Of a DNA stretch of 40,074 nt, positions 25,242-33,106 are shown piece after piece. Within the stretch, counting starts at the first letter, position 1, and each line of letters opens with the position of its first letter. Origin of the DNA: Asticcacaulis sp. (lineage in GTDB: Bacteria > Pseudomonadota > Alphaproteobacteria > Caulobacterales > Caulobacteraceae); contig NZ_JAIXSV010000221.1 of assembly GCF_027484505.1 (NCBI RefSeq), forward strand, positions 1 to 40,074, written 5' to 3'. Both the position numbers and the translations under genes were made by a program. Below the pieces are notes generated by a model, which saw only the letters and a list, made by a program, of their open reading frames with translations, did no database searches and was not told where the DNA came from.

Positions 25242-25961
25242 TCAATCGGCAAGACTGAAGCGCGTCGTAAAGCTCAGAGACAAGACTTCACCCGCCACTG
25301 AATCCGGTGGGCGTGGCAGGGGCTGGGCGTCGGCCAGCATGGTCAGTGCGGCGCGGTCAATGTCCGCTGAGCCCGATCCGCGCTCGATCCGCGACGTCAG
25401 GACCCGCCCTTGGCGATCCATCTGAAAGCTGAGGACGACTTCGCCTTCGATGCGACGGCGTTTGGCGTGCGGCGGGTAGATTTTGAACTGTTCGATATGG
25501 TGGCGAAGACGGGCGGCATAGGCCGCTGGGGGCTGGCCTTGCCCCGCGCTCTGACGCGGCGCACCGGCTGCTGGAGGGGGGGCGCTAGGGGCCGCAACCG
25601 CAGGCGCGCCCGCCGACGGCGTGGCTGCGACGGGCTCCGTCCGACCCGAGGGCGAGGCCGCCTGCGCCGAGGGCGACACTTCGACCTGTGCCGGCGAAGA
25701 CGACGGCTGTGGCGTCGAAACCGCTGTGTGCACAGGCTTTTCAGAAGGTTTGATATCCGCAGAGGCGGACGCCTGTATCTCTGCCGTAGGCGGTGCCGTC
25801 TTCGCCACGGACGGGCGCCTCTCCAGTGACACCTCGAACGCCGGCATTTCGACCGGGGGGGGCGTCGGCTTAGGCGCCAACCCCGCCACGGCCAGCAGGA
25901 AGCCCCCGTTCACCAGAACGGAGGCCCCCACAGCCAGACTTTTTTGACTATGGCTCGTCAC
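25242..25961 (-). CDS. tonB: TonB-like energy-transducing protein
   Basis: A 239-residue protein that couples the inner-membrane proton force to outer-membrane receptors. It has an N-terminal membrane anchor (about residues 10-28), a long Pro/Ala/Ser-rich periplasm-spanning linker to about 145, and a C-terminal TonB domain with IYPPHAKRRRIEGEVVLSF and ADIDRAALTML. It begins with GTG, preceded by GAGG at 6 nt, 8 bases after the stop of the receptor gene. They therefore form an operon and this TonB probably serves that receptor. ExbB/ExbD are not in the window. Confidence 0.92.
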   Translation of the reverse strand: MTSHSQKSLAVGASVLVNGGFLLAVAGLAPKPTPPPVEMPAFEVSLERRPSVAKTAPPTAEIQASASADIKPSEKPVHTAVSTPQPSSSPAQVEVSPSAQAASPSGRTEPVAATPSAGAPAVAAPSAPPPAAGAPRQSAGQGQPPAAYAARLRHHIEQFKIYPPHAKRRRIEGEVVLSFQMDRQGRVLTSRIERGSGSADIDRAALTMLADAQPLPRPPDSVAGEVLSLSFTTRFSLAD

Positions 25962-25969
25962 CGATGGCC

Positions 25970-28060
25970 TCAGAACGTCCGGGCGAGGCTCAGGCGGAAG
26001 GTCTGACCCGCAGCGGGCAGATAGCTGAGGTGCGGCTGATAATAGGTGTCGAAGATATTGTCCCAGTTCAGACGCGCTTCGATCCCGGCCAGCGGGCCGG
26101 ACACCGGGCGATAGGTGGCAAACAGGTTATGCACCGTGTAGGATTTGCTGGTGGCCGAAATAGCTCCGGTGGTGGCGTTATAGCTGTACTGTTTGTCGGC
26201 GATATCGCCTTTCCAGCCGAGCGTTACCCCCTGTTCCGGAAAGACCCAGCCCGCCGTCAGGTTCAGTTGTTCCGCCGGGATGGTGTTAAACGCGATATTG
26301 GTCAGCTTATTATAGCCGTTGACGGTGGACCACGCCGCGCGCCCGAAGACGCGGCGTGAGGCGTATTCGGCCTCAAGCTCAGCCCCTTCGTAGCGCGCTT
26401 CGCCGACATTGGTGTAGGCCGAAGCCGTGGTCGAGGTGCGGGTGACCAGGTTCTTGATGTCGTTCTGGAACACGGTCAGTTTGAGGTTCAGACCGTCACC
26501 TTTGGAGAACAGACCGCGCTTCGAATAGCTGGCCCCCACTTCGCGGTTTTCCGACTCTTCTGGCTTAAGGTTGAGGCTGATGGTCTGGGCCGCACCGCGC
26601 GTATAGATTTCGTCCAGCACGGGCAGGCGCTCGGTATGCGACAGCGAACCGAACAGTTTGACCTGATCCGTCACCGCATAGAGCACCGCCAGCTTGGGCG
26701 AGGTGGCGTCCAGTTCGACTGAGGACGGTACGCCGGTCGTGCCCACCACATAGGTGCCCGCCCCCGGCTTCAGCTTCGACTTGTCATACCGCAGACCCGG
26801 AATAAGGGTCAGCTTCTCGCCGATCAGGATTTCGTCCTGCACGTACAGGCTGACGCGGTTCATATCTCCTTCGGGGTGGGTGGTCGCCCCGTTGGTCAGG
26901 CTACCCGTCGCACTATAACGCGGGTTGCGGCGCTCCTGATGATAGGTCTGCACGCCAACGGTCAGGAAGTGCTCGACGGGACCGGTGGTAAAGGTCGAGA
27001 CGTTCTCCACCTTCGCCTGCACGGTCTTGTAGCTGTACTGCGACGTAAAACCGAGCGCGGTGGGCGAAAACTGGTTGTCGCGCTGATCGGTCTTCGATTC
27101 ATCGAAGGCGATCTGCGCCTTCAGGTCCAGCCAGTCATTGCCGTCAAAGGCGTTGTCGTAACCGATCACATAGTTGGTGTCGTCGGTCTTGCGGCGCACC
27201 TGGCTGGTCGTAAAGGCCGCCTGCTGATCATAGATCTGCCACGAATCGTCGCTCCACTTCTGCGCCGAGGCCCAGACGCTGTGTTTGCGGTCGCCGCCAA
27301 TATAGTAGCGGCTCTTGAGCAGAACCGACTCGCCCGCCGCCTGCGACGGGTTGACGATCTTGCCATTGCCATCGGTGTAGTTGCCGAAGTCGCGCTTGTT
27401 GGCAACCAGCAGGACGTCGAGGTTCTGCACCGGCTTGGCCGCCAGAGTCGCCGACAGCAGCGTGCCCTCGCTGTTGCTGTCGTAGCCGCCTTTCAGACGC
27501 ACCGCGAAACGATCATCACCCCTGAGAAAATCCGACGCGTCCTTGGTGGTGAAGTTGACCGTTCCGGCCAGCGCGCCGGAGCCATAGACGGTCGAAGAGG
27601 ACGGCCCGCGCAGCACCTCAACGCGCTTATACAGCTCGGTATCGGTGAACAGGCTGCCCATGCGATAGCCCTCAAAAAACTTGGTGACGCCATCGACCGT
27701 GAAGACCACGCGGCTGTCCGATTCCGACAGGGCGGTGCCCATGCCGCGGATGTTCAGCCCCTGCCCCAGCGATGAAACGCCCCCGGCCGCATCGACCCCG
27801 GCCACGCCTTCCAGCAGTTCGCCCACCGTACCGGCCTGCGCGTTTTCAAGGTCTTCCTGATCGAGCACCGTCACCGATTGCGGCGTATCGGTGGCGACCT
27901 TTTCCTTGCCTGCCGAGACAACGATGCGCCCCAGCGACAACTGAGTGGTGGCGTCGGTTGTCTTGTCCGCCTCCTGCGCCAGCACCGGCGCGGCAGACAG
28001 AATCAGGGCGTTGAGCGCCAGTGCGCTGACGGCCGGCAGACGGTATGATTTGAGTGACAT
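25970..28060 (-). CDS. TonB-dependent outer-membrane receptor, haem/iron-type
   Basis: A 696-residue outer-membrane transporter. The signal peptide ends ILSAAPVLA before QEADK. A TonB-box-like IVVSAG follows, then the plug domain (about residues 45-165, with TPQSVTVLDQEDLENAQ, NIRGMG and EVLRGPSSSTVYGSGALAG) and a 22-strand barrel ending in the terminal phenylalanine LARTF. The plug and the DYxxGGDRKHS-like early barrel most resemble the haemoglobin/transferrin-type receptors, but the ligand is inferred. I favour the ATG at 28060 (AGGA 9 nt upstream); ATG 28066 is possible. Fur-box-like sites upstream point to iron repression. tonB follows directly. Confidence 0.92.
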   Translation of the reverse strand: MSLKSYRLPAVSALALNALILSAAPVLAQEADKTTDATTQLSLGRIVVSAGKEKVATDTPQSVTVLDQEDLENAQAGTVGELLEGVAGVDAAGGVSSLGQGLNIRGMGTALSESDSRVVFTVDGVTKFFEGYRMGSLFTDTELYKRVEVLRGPSSSTVYGSGALAGTVNFTTKDASDFLRGDDRFAVRLKGGYDSNSEGTLLSATLAAKPVQNLDVLLVANKRDFGNYTDGNGKIVNPSQAAGESVLLKSRYYIGGDRKHSVWASAQKWSDDSWQIYDQQAAFTTSQVRRKTDDTNYVIGYDNAFDGNDWLDLKAQIAFDESKTDQRDNQFSPTALGFTSQYSYKTVQAKVENVSTFTTGPVEHFLTVGVQTYHQERRNPRYSATGSLTNGATTHPEGDMNRVSLYVQDEILIGEKLTLIPGLRYDKSKLKPGAGTYVVGTTGVPSSVELDATSPKLAVLYAVTDQVKLFGSLSHTERLPVLDEIYTRGAAQTISLNLKPEESENREVGASYSKRGLFSKGDGLNLKLTVFQNDIKNLVTRTSTTASAYTNVGEARYEGAELEAEYASRRVFGRAAWSTVNGYNKLTNIAFNTIPAEQLNLTAGWVFPEQGVTLGWKGDIADKQYSYNATTGAISATSKSYTVHNLFATYRPVSGPLAGIEARLNWDNIFDTYYQPHLSYLPAAGQTFRLSLARTF

Positions 28061-28120
28061 CCCCATACTTCCTTTCAAAAAAATCGGCTGAGATTCGTCA
28101 TGGGCTCCATGCCCATTATT

Positions 28121-28139
28121 GCGAATAATTCTCATTGAC
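28121..28139 (-). promoter_or_regulatory. Second, weaker Fur-box-like site
   Basis: GCGAATAATTCTCATTGAC matches the 19-bp Fur consensus at about 12 of 19 positions and keeps the TCTCATT core. It lies about 60 bp before the receptor start, downstream of a TTGACGC -35-like box on the minus strand (28167-28173). Confidence 0.5.
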
Positions 28140-28186
28140 TCGCCGACTACACCCTGGCGCGACACCGCGTCAAGCCACTTGCAAAT

Positions 28187-28205
28187 AATAATGATTCTCA
28201 TTATT
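28187..28205. promoter_or_regulatory. Fur box in the divergent receptor / DUF4198 promoter region
   Basis: AATAATGATTCTCATTATT has perfect 8-bp inverted arms around TTC. It matches the 19-bp Fur consensus GATAATGATAATCATTATC at 15 positions. For the rightward DUF4198 gene it fills the spacer between TTGCAA (28179-28184) and TATTGG (28202-28207), an ideal place for repression. Confidence 0.75.
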
Positions 28206-28253
28206 GGATTTATGTCTTTCGAGCCACAGAGCTCATTTATGGGATCACACGAC

Positions 28254-29048
28254 ATGACCGCCTATCGCTTTATCGGCATTACCCCTTTGCTTTTCTTTGG
28301 TTTATTGACTTCTCCCGCCATGGCGCATTCGCCCTATCTCAAGCCCGCGGCCTTTACGGTCCCGGCACCGCGCGACCACGTAACGGTCGAAGCCGCCTTC
28401 TCGGACGGCGATCTGCGCCCCGACGTGGCCATGAAGTCGGACGCCTTCCACATCATCGCCCCGGACGGGACCGACACCCCCCTCCCCCCGGCGGCGACGC
28501 TGAAAGACGCGGTATTCCTCGAAGCGCCACTGAAGGCCGAAGGCACCTATCTGATCTCGTCCGGCGTGCGTAAGGGCCGCGTGGCCAGGGGCGTCATCCG
28601 CGACGGTGAGGTGCACTTTCTCGAAGGCCCCAATGCCGCCCGATCCGGTGAAACCGTCATCGACGTGCAAAGCCTGACCCGCGCCGATGTCTATGTGACG
28701 CATGGCCGCCCCAGCCGTCCCGATTTCCGCAGCGACGGCGTCGAACTCTTCCCCGTAACCGCGCCCTATGACGCCTATGCCGGCGAACCCTTTACCGTGC
28801 GCGTGCGTGAAAACGGTAAGGGCCTGTCGGGTCAAAGCGTCACGATTATCACTGACGGCCAGACCTATGCCACGCCCAAGGTCGGGGAACAGACGCTACG
28901 GTCCAATGAGGCGGGCGAGGTCACCTTCACGCCGAAGACCGCCGGCCTCTACCTCCTTCAGGTGCGCGTGCGCCGCCCCGCTGAGGGGCAGGCAAACCTG
29001 TGGCTCAGCCACACCGCCACCCTCACCCTCGAAGTCCTCCCCCAATAA
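28254..29048 (+). CDS. DUF4198-type periplasmic protein, probable metal-uptake accessory
   Basis: A 264-residue exported protein. The signal peptide (GITPLLFFGLLTSPAMA) is cut before HSPYLKPAAF, so the mature protein starts with a histidine. This is common in this family and is suggestive of metal binding. The body is a beta-rich fold with ADVYVTHGRPSRPDF and a second Ig-like part, FTVRVRENGKGLSGQSVTII. DUF4198 proteins often sit next to TonB-dependent receptors and are loosely linked to nickel, cobalt or iron uptake; activity is unproven. The ATG at 28254 follows GGGA at 9 nt; upstream in-frame ATGs lack signal logic. The Fur box upstream is consistent with iron control. Confidence 0.85.
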   Translation: MTAYRFIGITPLLFFGLLTSPAMAHSPYLKPAAFTVPAPRDHVTVEAAFSDGDLRPDVAMKSDAFHIIAPDGTDTPLPPAATLKDAVFLEAPLKAEGTYLISSGVRKGRVARGVIRDGEVHFLEGPNAARSGETVIDVQSLTRADVYVTHGRPSRPDFRSDGVELFPVTAPYDAYAGEPFTVRVRENGKGLSGQSVTIITDGQTYATPKVGEQTLRSNEAGEVTFTPKTAGLYLLQVRVRRPAEGQANLWLSHTATLTLEVLPQ

Positions 29049-29070
29049 CCTGTTCTATAAGGATACCCAG

Positions 29071-29559
29071 ATGAAAAAGTCTCTTTTTATTGTCGCACTT
29101 CTGACGGTCTCGGCCCCGGCATGGGCCGCCTCACACTCCACTTCGACCTTTATCGAGGAACAGGACCTCAATGGCGACGGCAAGGTGTCGCTTGAGGAAT
29201 TCAAGGCCGGTCGCGCCATCGAATTTCGCAAGGCCGACTTCAATGAGGACGGAGTCTTGAGCGAAGCCGAATATATCGGCGAATACGAAGGCCGCCTGAT
29301 GGCCAGACTCAGCCGCATCGGCGACCCCGAAAAGCGCCTTGAGGAACAACAGCGCCAGATGCGTCAGGCCAAGGTGCGTTTCGGCGTCCTCGACACTGAC
29401 AAAAACGGCACCATCAGTCAGGCGGAACACCTGGCTTCGGGTCTGCGCATGTTCGACCTGCATGACCGCAACACGGACGGGGTGGTGGATCACAAGGATG
29501 TGGTTCTGGCCGAAGACGCCGCCAAAAGCGGCAAGACGGGCGAGTTTGTGAATCCATAG
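29071..29559 (+). CDS. Secreted EF-hand calcium-binding protein
   Basis: A 162-residue protein with a signal peptide (KKSLFIVALLTVSAPAWA) and four EF-hand loops in two pairs: DLNGDGKVSLEE (32-43), DFNEDGVLSEAE (56-67), DTDKNGTISQAE (108-119) and DRNTDGVVDHKD (132-143). The fourth loop ends in Asp instead of Glu. An Arg/Gln-rich helix (about 85-104) joins the pairs. An AAGGA ribosome site lies 7 nt before the ATG, 22 nt after the DUF4198 stop, so both are one transcript. Its place in a metal-uptake locus suggests calcium or other metal sensing or buffering at the cell envelope; that is inference. Confidence 0.9.
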   Translation: MKKSLFIVALLTVSAPAWAASHSTSTFIEEQDLNGDGKVSLEEFKAGRAIEFRKADFNEDGVLSEAEYIGEYEGRLMARLSRIGDPEKRLEEQQRQMRQAKVRFGVLDTDKNGTISQAEHLASGLRMFDLHDRNTDGVVDHKDVVLAEDAAKSGKTGEFVNP

Positions 29560-29575
29560 GCAGTGCCCGGCGAAG

Positions 29576-29600
29576 AGGGGCTTATCGGCGATAGGCCCTT
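29576..29600. terminator. Hairpin between convergent EF-hand and LytTR genes
   Basis: GGGCTTATC (29578-29586) pairs with GATAGGCCC (29590-29598), with one G-T pair and a GGC loop. AG/TT extends the stem. It lacks a long T run, so a shared terminator role is likely but not certain. Confidence 0.45.
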
Positions 29601-29602
29601 AC

Positions 29603-30364
29603 TCACCCGCCGGCAGGTTCAAGCCAGCCGGCCTGACGCAGGTGCACCACCGCCGAGCGGGCGACCGGCGCGGTGAGGCCATTGGTCAGGTGCAAACGCA
29701 TGGCGCGCGGCGTGCCTTCGATGGTTTTCACCGCATGACGCGCCACCCACCATGAACGGTGCGTCCGCAGCCCTTCGGTCTCCAGCTGGGCAATCGCCTG
29801 ATGCAGGGGCATCAGCATCAGTTGCGCGCCTGTGGGCGTGTGGACGCGGACATAGTGGTCTTCCATCTGAAGGGCCAGCACGTCTTTGGGCAGGGCGGCG
29901 GGCGGCTCCGTCTCTGCGAGAACGGGGCGCGAGGCCGCACGGCGCTGAAGCGCCCACACCACGGCAAACATCAGCCCGCCGATCAGCAAGGTCTGACCGT
30001 ACCACAGGACCGGCGACAGGTCGAAGCGATGCAGCTCCGGCCACAGCCAGAAGGCCGCCGTGCGCGTCAGAAACGCCTGCAACACGCTGACGAGCCCAAG
30101 GGCGACGGCCAGCAAACTGAGGCTTTTTATTCCGCCTCCGGGGGCGACACGCTTGACCGCCCGCAAGGTGCCCCCGAACAGCGCCGCCCCCACCAGCATC
30201 GACACGACCCAATAGGCGATCCGCTTTTCCAGACCCGTATTCAGATAGCTGCCGAACGGCCCCAGCACCCCCAGTATCAGCCCGGCGACACTGGCCACGG
30301 CGGCCCATTGCGCGACGGGATTACGGCTCAGGCGGATCAAACGGGTGGAAAGCGATGTCGGCAT
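29603..30364 (-). CDS. Membrane-bound LytTR-type transcriptional regulator
   Basis: A 253-residue protein with four hydrophobic segments in the first 160 residues and a cytoplasmic LytTR DNA-binding domain after about residue 160. The domain is marked by LALQMEDHYVRVHTPTG, LMLMPLHQAIAQLE, GLRTHRSWWVAR and TNGLTAPVARSAV. There is no receiver domain, so it probably senses a membrane or small-molecule signal directly. I chose the ATG at 30364 with GAGG upstream; the frame runs on to 30487 without support. It is divergent from the hydrolase gene at 30526, which it may control together with its own promoter. Confidence 0.9.
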   Translation of the reverse strand: MPTSLSTRLIRLSRNPVAQWAAVASVAGLILGVLGPFGSYLNTGLEKRIAYWVVSMLVGAALFGGTLRAVKRVAPGGGIKSLSLLAVALGLVSVLQAFLTRTAAFWLWPELHRFDLSPVLWYGQTLLIGGLMFAVVWALQRRAASRPVLAETEPPAALPKDVLALQMEDHYVRVHTPTGAQLMLMPLHQAIAQLETEGLRTHRSWWVARHAVKTIEGTPRAMRLHLTNGLTAPVARSAVVHLRQAGWLEPAGG

Positions 30365-30424
30365 TGGGCCTCGGATCAGGGCGGTTTGGCGCACTATAGC
30401 CGCCTGCGCCACGCACCGCCAGAG

Positions 30425-30458
30425 TGCCCAATCGCCGGACCGCGAACCCGTTTGCCCA
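30425..30458. promoter_or_regulatory. Paired TGCCCA repeats in the LytTR/hydrolase divergent promoter
   Basis: TGCCCA occurs at 30425-30430 and 30453-30458, extended to GCCCAATCGCC and GCCCATTGGCG. LytTR proteins bind paired direct repeats, usually about two helical turns apart; here the start-to-start spacing is 28 bp. It is a candidate site for the neighbouring LytTR regulator, by inference only. Confidence 0.25.
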
Positions 30459-30525
30459 TTGGCGAATGACGGCTTTACGCGCTGCATAAGGCGGTTAGAG
30501 CGGACGGATCAAACGGAGGTTTCTC

Positions 30526-31503
30526 ATGCGCTGTCGCCTATTCTTCGCTCTCTTCAGTCTGTTCGCGGCCCTTGGTGTGGTCGCCCATGCTGAGGCCCCG
30601 ACCGACACCCCGCAGGTCGGGTTCCGCAAGACCATCACGGCTGAGGGCGTTGAGGTCGGCATATGGTTTCCCGCCGCCGGCACGCCCGCCCGCCAAAGGC
30701 TGGGGCTTTATAGCCATGAGGTCGTGGCCAATGCCACGCCCCTGCCCGGCAAGTATCCGTTGATCGTCATGTCGCACGGCACGGGCGGAAGCTTTTCCGG
30801 TCACGTCGATACGGCCGTGGCTCTGGCGAAAGCGGGCTTCGTCGTGGCGGCGCTCACTCACCTGGGCGACAACTGGCAGGACAACAGCCGCGCCACGCAG
30901 ATCGAAGACCGCCCAAAGGCGCTCAGCCAGCTCATCACCTATATGCTGAACGACGCGCCGGAGCGTGGCGTCATCGACCCGCAACGCATCGGCGCCTTCG
31001 GCTTTTCGGCAGGCGGCTTTACCGTTCTGGCCGCTGCCGGGGGGCGTCCGGACTTTGCGCGCCTGATCCCCCATTGTCAGGCGCATCCGGCCTATTTCGA
31101 TTGTCAGATGATCGCCAGCCACCCGCGCCCGACAACCGCCATTCCCGCCCCCTCAATGCCCTCCGATACGCGCCTCAAGGCGCTGGTCGTGGCGGCCCCG
31201 GCGCTGGGTTTCACCTTTACTGAGGGCCTGAAGGACCTAAGCCTCCCCGTGCAATTGTGGCGCGCCGATGCCGATGAGATTCTGCCCGCGCCCGACTATG
31301 CCGATGCCGTGCGTCAGGCCCTGCCGCAGCCGGCGGAGTTTCACGCGGTCCCCAATGCCGGGCACTTCGATTTCCTCGCCCCGTGCGTGGACGTCAATCT
31401 GGCCCCGCACATCTGTAAGAGCCGGGCGGGCTTTGATCGCGCCGCCTTCCACGACGCCTTTAATGCCGAGGTGGTGCGCTTTTTCAGCCAATCTCTGCGA
31501 TAA
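30526..31503 (+). CDS. Secreted alpha/beta hydrolase (dienelactone-hydrolase / PAF-acetylhydrolase-like)
   Basis: A 325-residue exported serine hydrolase. The signal peptide (RLFFALFSLFAALGVVAHA) is cut before EAPT. The oxyanion region is VMSHGTGGSFSGH, the nucleophile is S161 in GFSAGG, the acid is probably D248 or D250 in WRADADEILP, and the histidine is H280 in NAGHFDFLAPC. Four cysteines (including PHCQAH, FDCQM, APCVD and HICKS) may form disulfides in the periplasm. A GGAGG ribosome site lies 7 nt before the ATG. Its 3' end overlaps the convergent GH43 gene by 20 bases. The substrate is unknown; an esterase is the safest label. Confidence 0.88.
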   Translation: MRCRLFFALFSLFAALGVVAHAEAPTDTPQVGFRKTITAEGVEVGIWFPAAGTPARQRLGLYSHEVVANATPLPGKYPLIVMSHGTGGSFSGHVDTAVALAKAGFVVAALTHLGDNWQDNSRATQIEDRPKALSQLITYMLNDAPERGVIDPQRIGAFGFSAGGFTVLAAAGGRPDFARLIPHCQAHPAYFDCQMIASHPRPTTAIPAPSMPSDTRLKALVVAAPALGFTFTEGLKDLSLPVQLWRADADEILPAPDYADAVRQALPQPAEFHAVPNAGHFDFLAPCVDVNLAPHICKSRAGFDRAAFHDAFNAEVVRFFSQSLR

Positions 31504-33106
31504 AGTCGCGTTCCCGATAATCGAACGTGGCGAAATCGGCGGGTAGCCCTTCGCCCGACGTGTCCTGACAGGCCATGCCGACAAAGGCCCCGGTAAAGTT
31601 CGGGGCCCCCGGCACTGTGGCTTCGTCCGACAGGAGGCTGGCGTCGAAATGCCCGTCGATCCACGTCCAGTCGGCGTCTGTCGCCAGCCGGAAAGCAAAG
31701 CGCAGGCGCTCATAATCGACCTCGGCGCGCAGATGGATCGGGCCATCGGCGACGGGAAAGAGGGCGCTGAAGGCGTCGCTGGTCGTCGAGTCCGGCAGGG
31801 CCGACATCACGCGCACGTGCCGCCCGGCCTGTTCGTCGTGGGTGACGTGCAGATAGTGATACTTGCTGCCATTATAGTAGCAGACCAGCCCGGCCGCCTG
31901 CTGATAATGGCGCGGCTGATAGTCGAGGACGGTTTCCACCGAATAGCAGAAGGCCTGCTGACGGCGCGCCACCAGCGCCTGCTCGAACAGGCTGCCCAGG
32001 GTTTCGCGGCCATAGAGTCGCAGATGTCCAGGCCGGTCGCTGAGGCTGAACAGTCTCTCCGGATAGGGGGAGCGCAGCCACTGGAAGTCTATGGGCAGGT
32101 CGGGGCCGTTGAAATCCACCGGGGTAGCCTCAAAAGTCTCCCTGACCGGTTCCGGGCTTTCGGCGATCAGCAGGGGCAGGCCCTGCCCGTCCAGCGTGCG
32201 CAGCCAGCCGTCCGCGTCCCAGCGCATCGGCTGGATGGCCGTCTCGCGCCCCAGGACGCAACGCCCGCGATTAGGCAGGGGCCGGCCGCAGAGATAGACC
32301 AGCATCGGCGTGCCGTCGCGCGCTTCGACCAGATCGCCATGACCGGCGCGCTGAAGCGGACTGTCCGGGCGCAGGCGACTGGAGAGAATATGCGTTTCGG
32401 GGTGCAACTCATACGGCCCGGTGAGGGTCCGCGACCGCGCCATCGTCACCGCGTGGTTCCAGCCCGTGCCGCCCTCCGCCGTGATCAGGTAGTACCAGCC
32501 GTCGCGCTTATAGAGGTGCGGGCCTTCGGCCATACCGAGCGACGTGCTTTCGAAAATCACCTGACGCTCACCGGTCAGACCCCGCGCTACCGGGTCATAC
32601 TCTTGCAGCACGATGCCAGCGAATCGCACCCGGCCCGGCCTGTGATCCCACAGCATGTTGACCAGATATTTGCGCCCGTCATCGTCGTGGAACAGCGACG
32701 GATCGAAGCCGCTGCTGTTGAGATAGATGGGGTCGGACCATTCGCCGTCGATGGTGGGACAGGTGACCAGATAGTTGTGGAAATCACGCAAGGACGCGCC
32801 GCTGGCTCCGCCGACCGTGGTGCGGCCATAGCGCTTCACATCGGTATAGATCAGGTAAAACAGGCCGTTATCCCAGGTCAGGCACGGGGCCCAGACGCCG
32901 CAGCTGTCCGGCGCGCCCCGCATATCGAGCTGCGCCGGACGCCGCAGGGGCCGCGTGATCAGCCGCCAGTGGATCAGGTCGCGCGAATGGTGGATCTGCA
33001 CGCCCGGATACCACTCAAAGGTCGAGGTGGCGATGTAGTAGTCGTCGCCGACGCGCACGATGGACGGGTCGGGATTAAAGCCCGGCACGATAGGGTTACG
33101 GATCAC
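31484..33106 (-). CDS. Glycoside hydrolase family 43, cytoplasmic (probable beta-xylosidase)
   Basis: A 540-residue enzyme without a signal peptide, so it acts on imported oligosaccharides. The five-bladed propeller carries the general base D13 (FNPDPSI), the pKa-modulating D135 (GFDPSLF) and the general acid E194 (GMAEGPHLY). A C-terminal jelly-roll domain starts at about residue 325 with FQWLRSPYPERLFSLSDRPG, typical of XynB-like beta-xylosidases. It is last in the operon; its ATG overlaps the stop of the transporter gene by four bases. Xylo-oligosaccharides are the likely substrate; arabinofuranosidase activity is possible in this family. Confidence 0.92.
   Translation of the reverse strand: MIRNPIVPGFNPDPSIVRVGDDYYIATSTFEWYPGVQIHHSRDLIHWRLITRPLRRPAQLDMRGAPDSCGVWAPCLTWDNGLFYLIYTDVKRYGRTTVGGASGASLRDFHNYLVTCPTIDGEWSDPIYLNSSGFDPSLFHDDDGRKYLVNMLWDHRPGRVRFAGIVLQEYDPVARGLTGERQVIFESTSLGMAEGPHLYKRDGWYYLITAEGGTGWNHAVTMARSRTLTGPYELHPETHILSSRLRPDSPLQRAGHGDLVEARDGTPMLVYLCGRPLPNRGRCVLGRETAIQPMRWDADGWLRTLDGQGLPLLIAESPEPVRETFEATPVDFNGPDLPIDFQWLRSPYPERLFSLSDRPGHLRLYGRETLGSLFEQALVARRQQAFCYSVETVLDYQPRHYQQAAGLVCYYNGSKYHYLHVTHDEQAGRHVRVMSALPDSTTSDAFSALFPVADGPIHLRAEVDYERLRFAFRLATDADWTWIDGHFDASLLSDEATVPGAPNFTGAFVGMACQDTSGEGLPADFATFDYRERDFIAEIG

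Noticed and set aside
24059-25258. Intact 399-residue histidine kinase
   Set aside because: The first 75 codons are antisense to the Tad-type remnant and the last 80 read the EAL fragment in the wrong frame. Only the middle is kinase.
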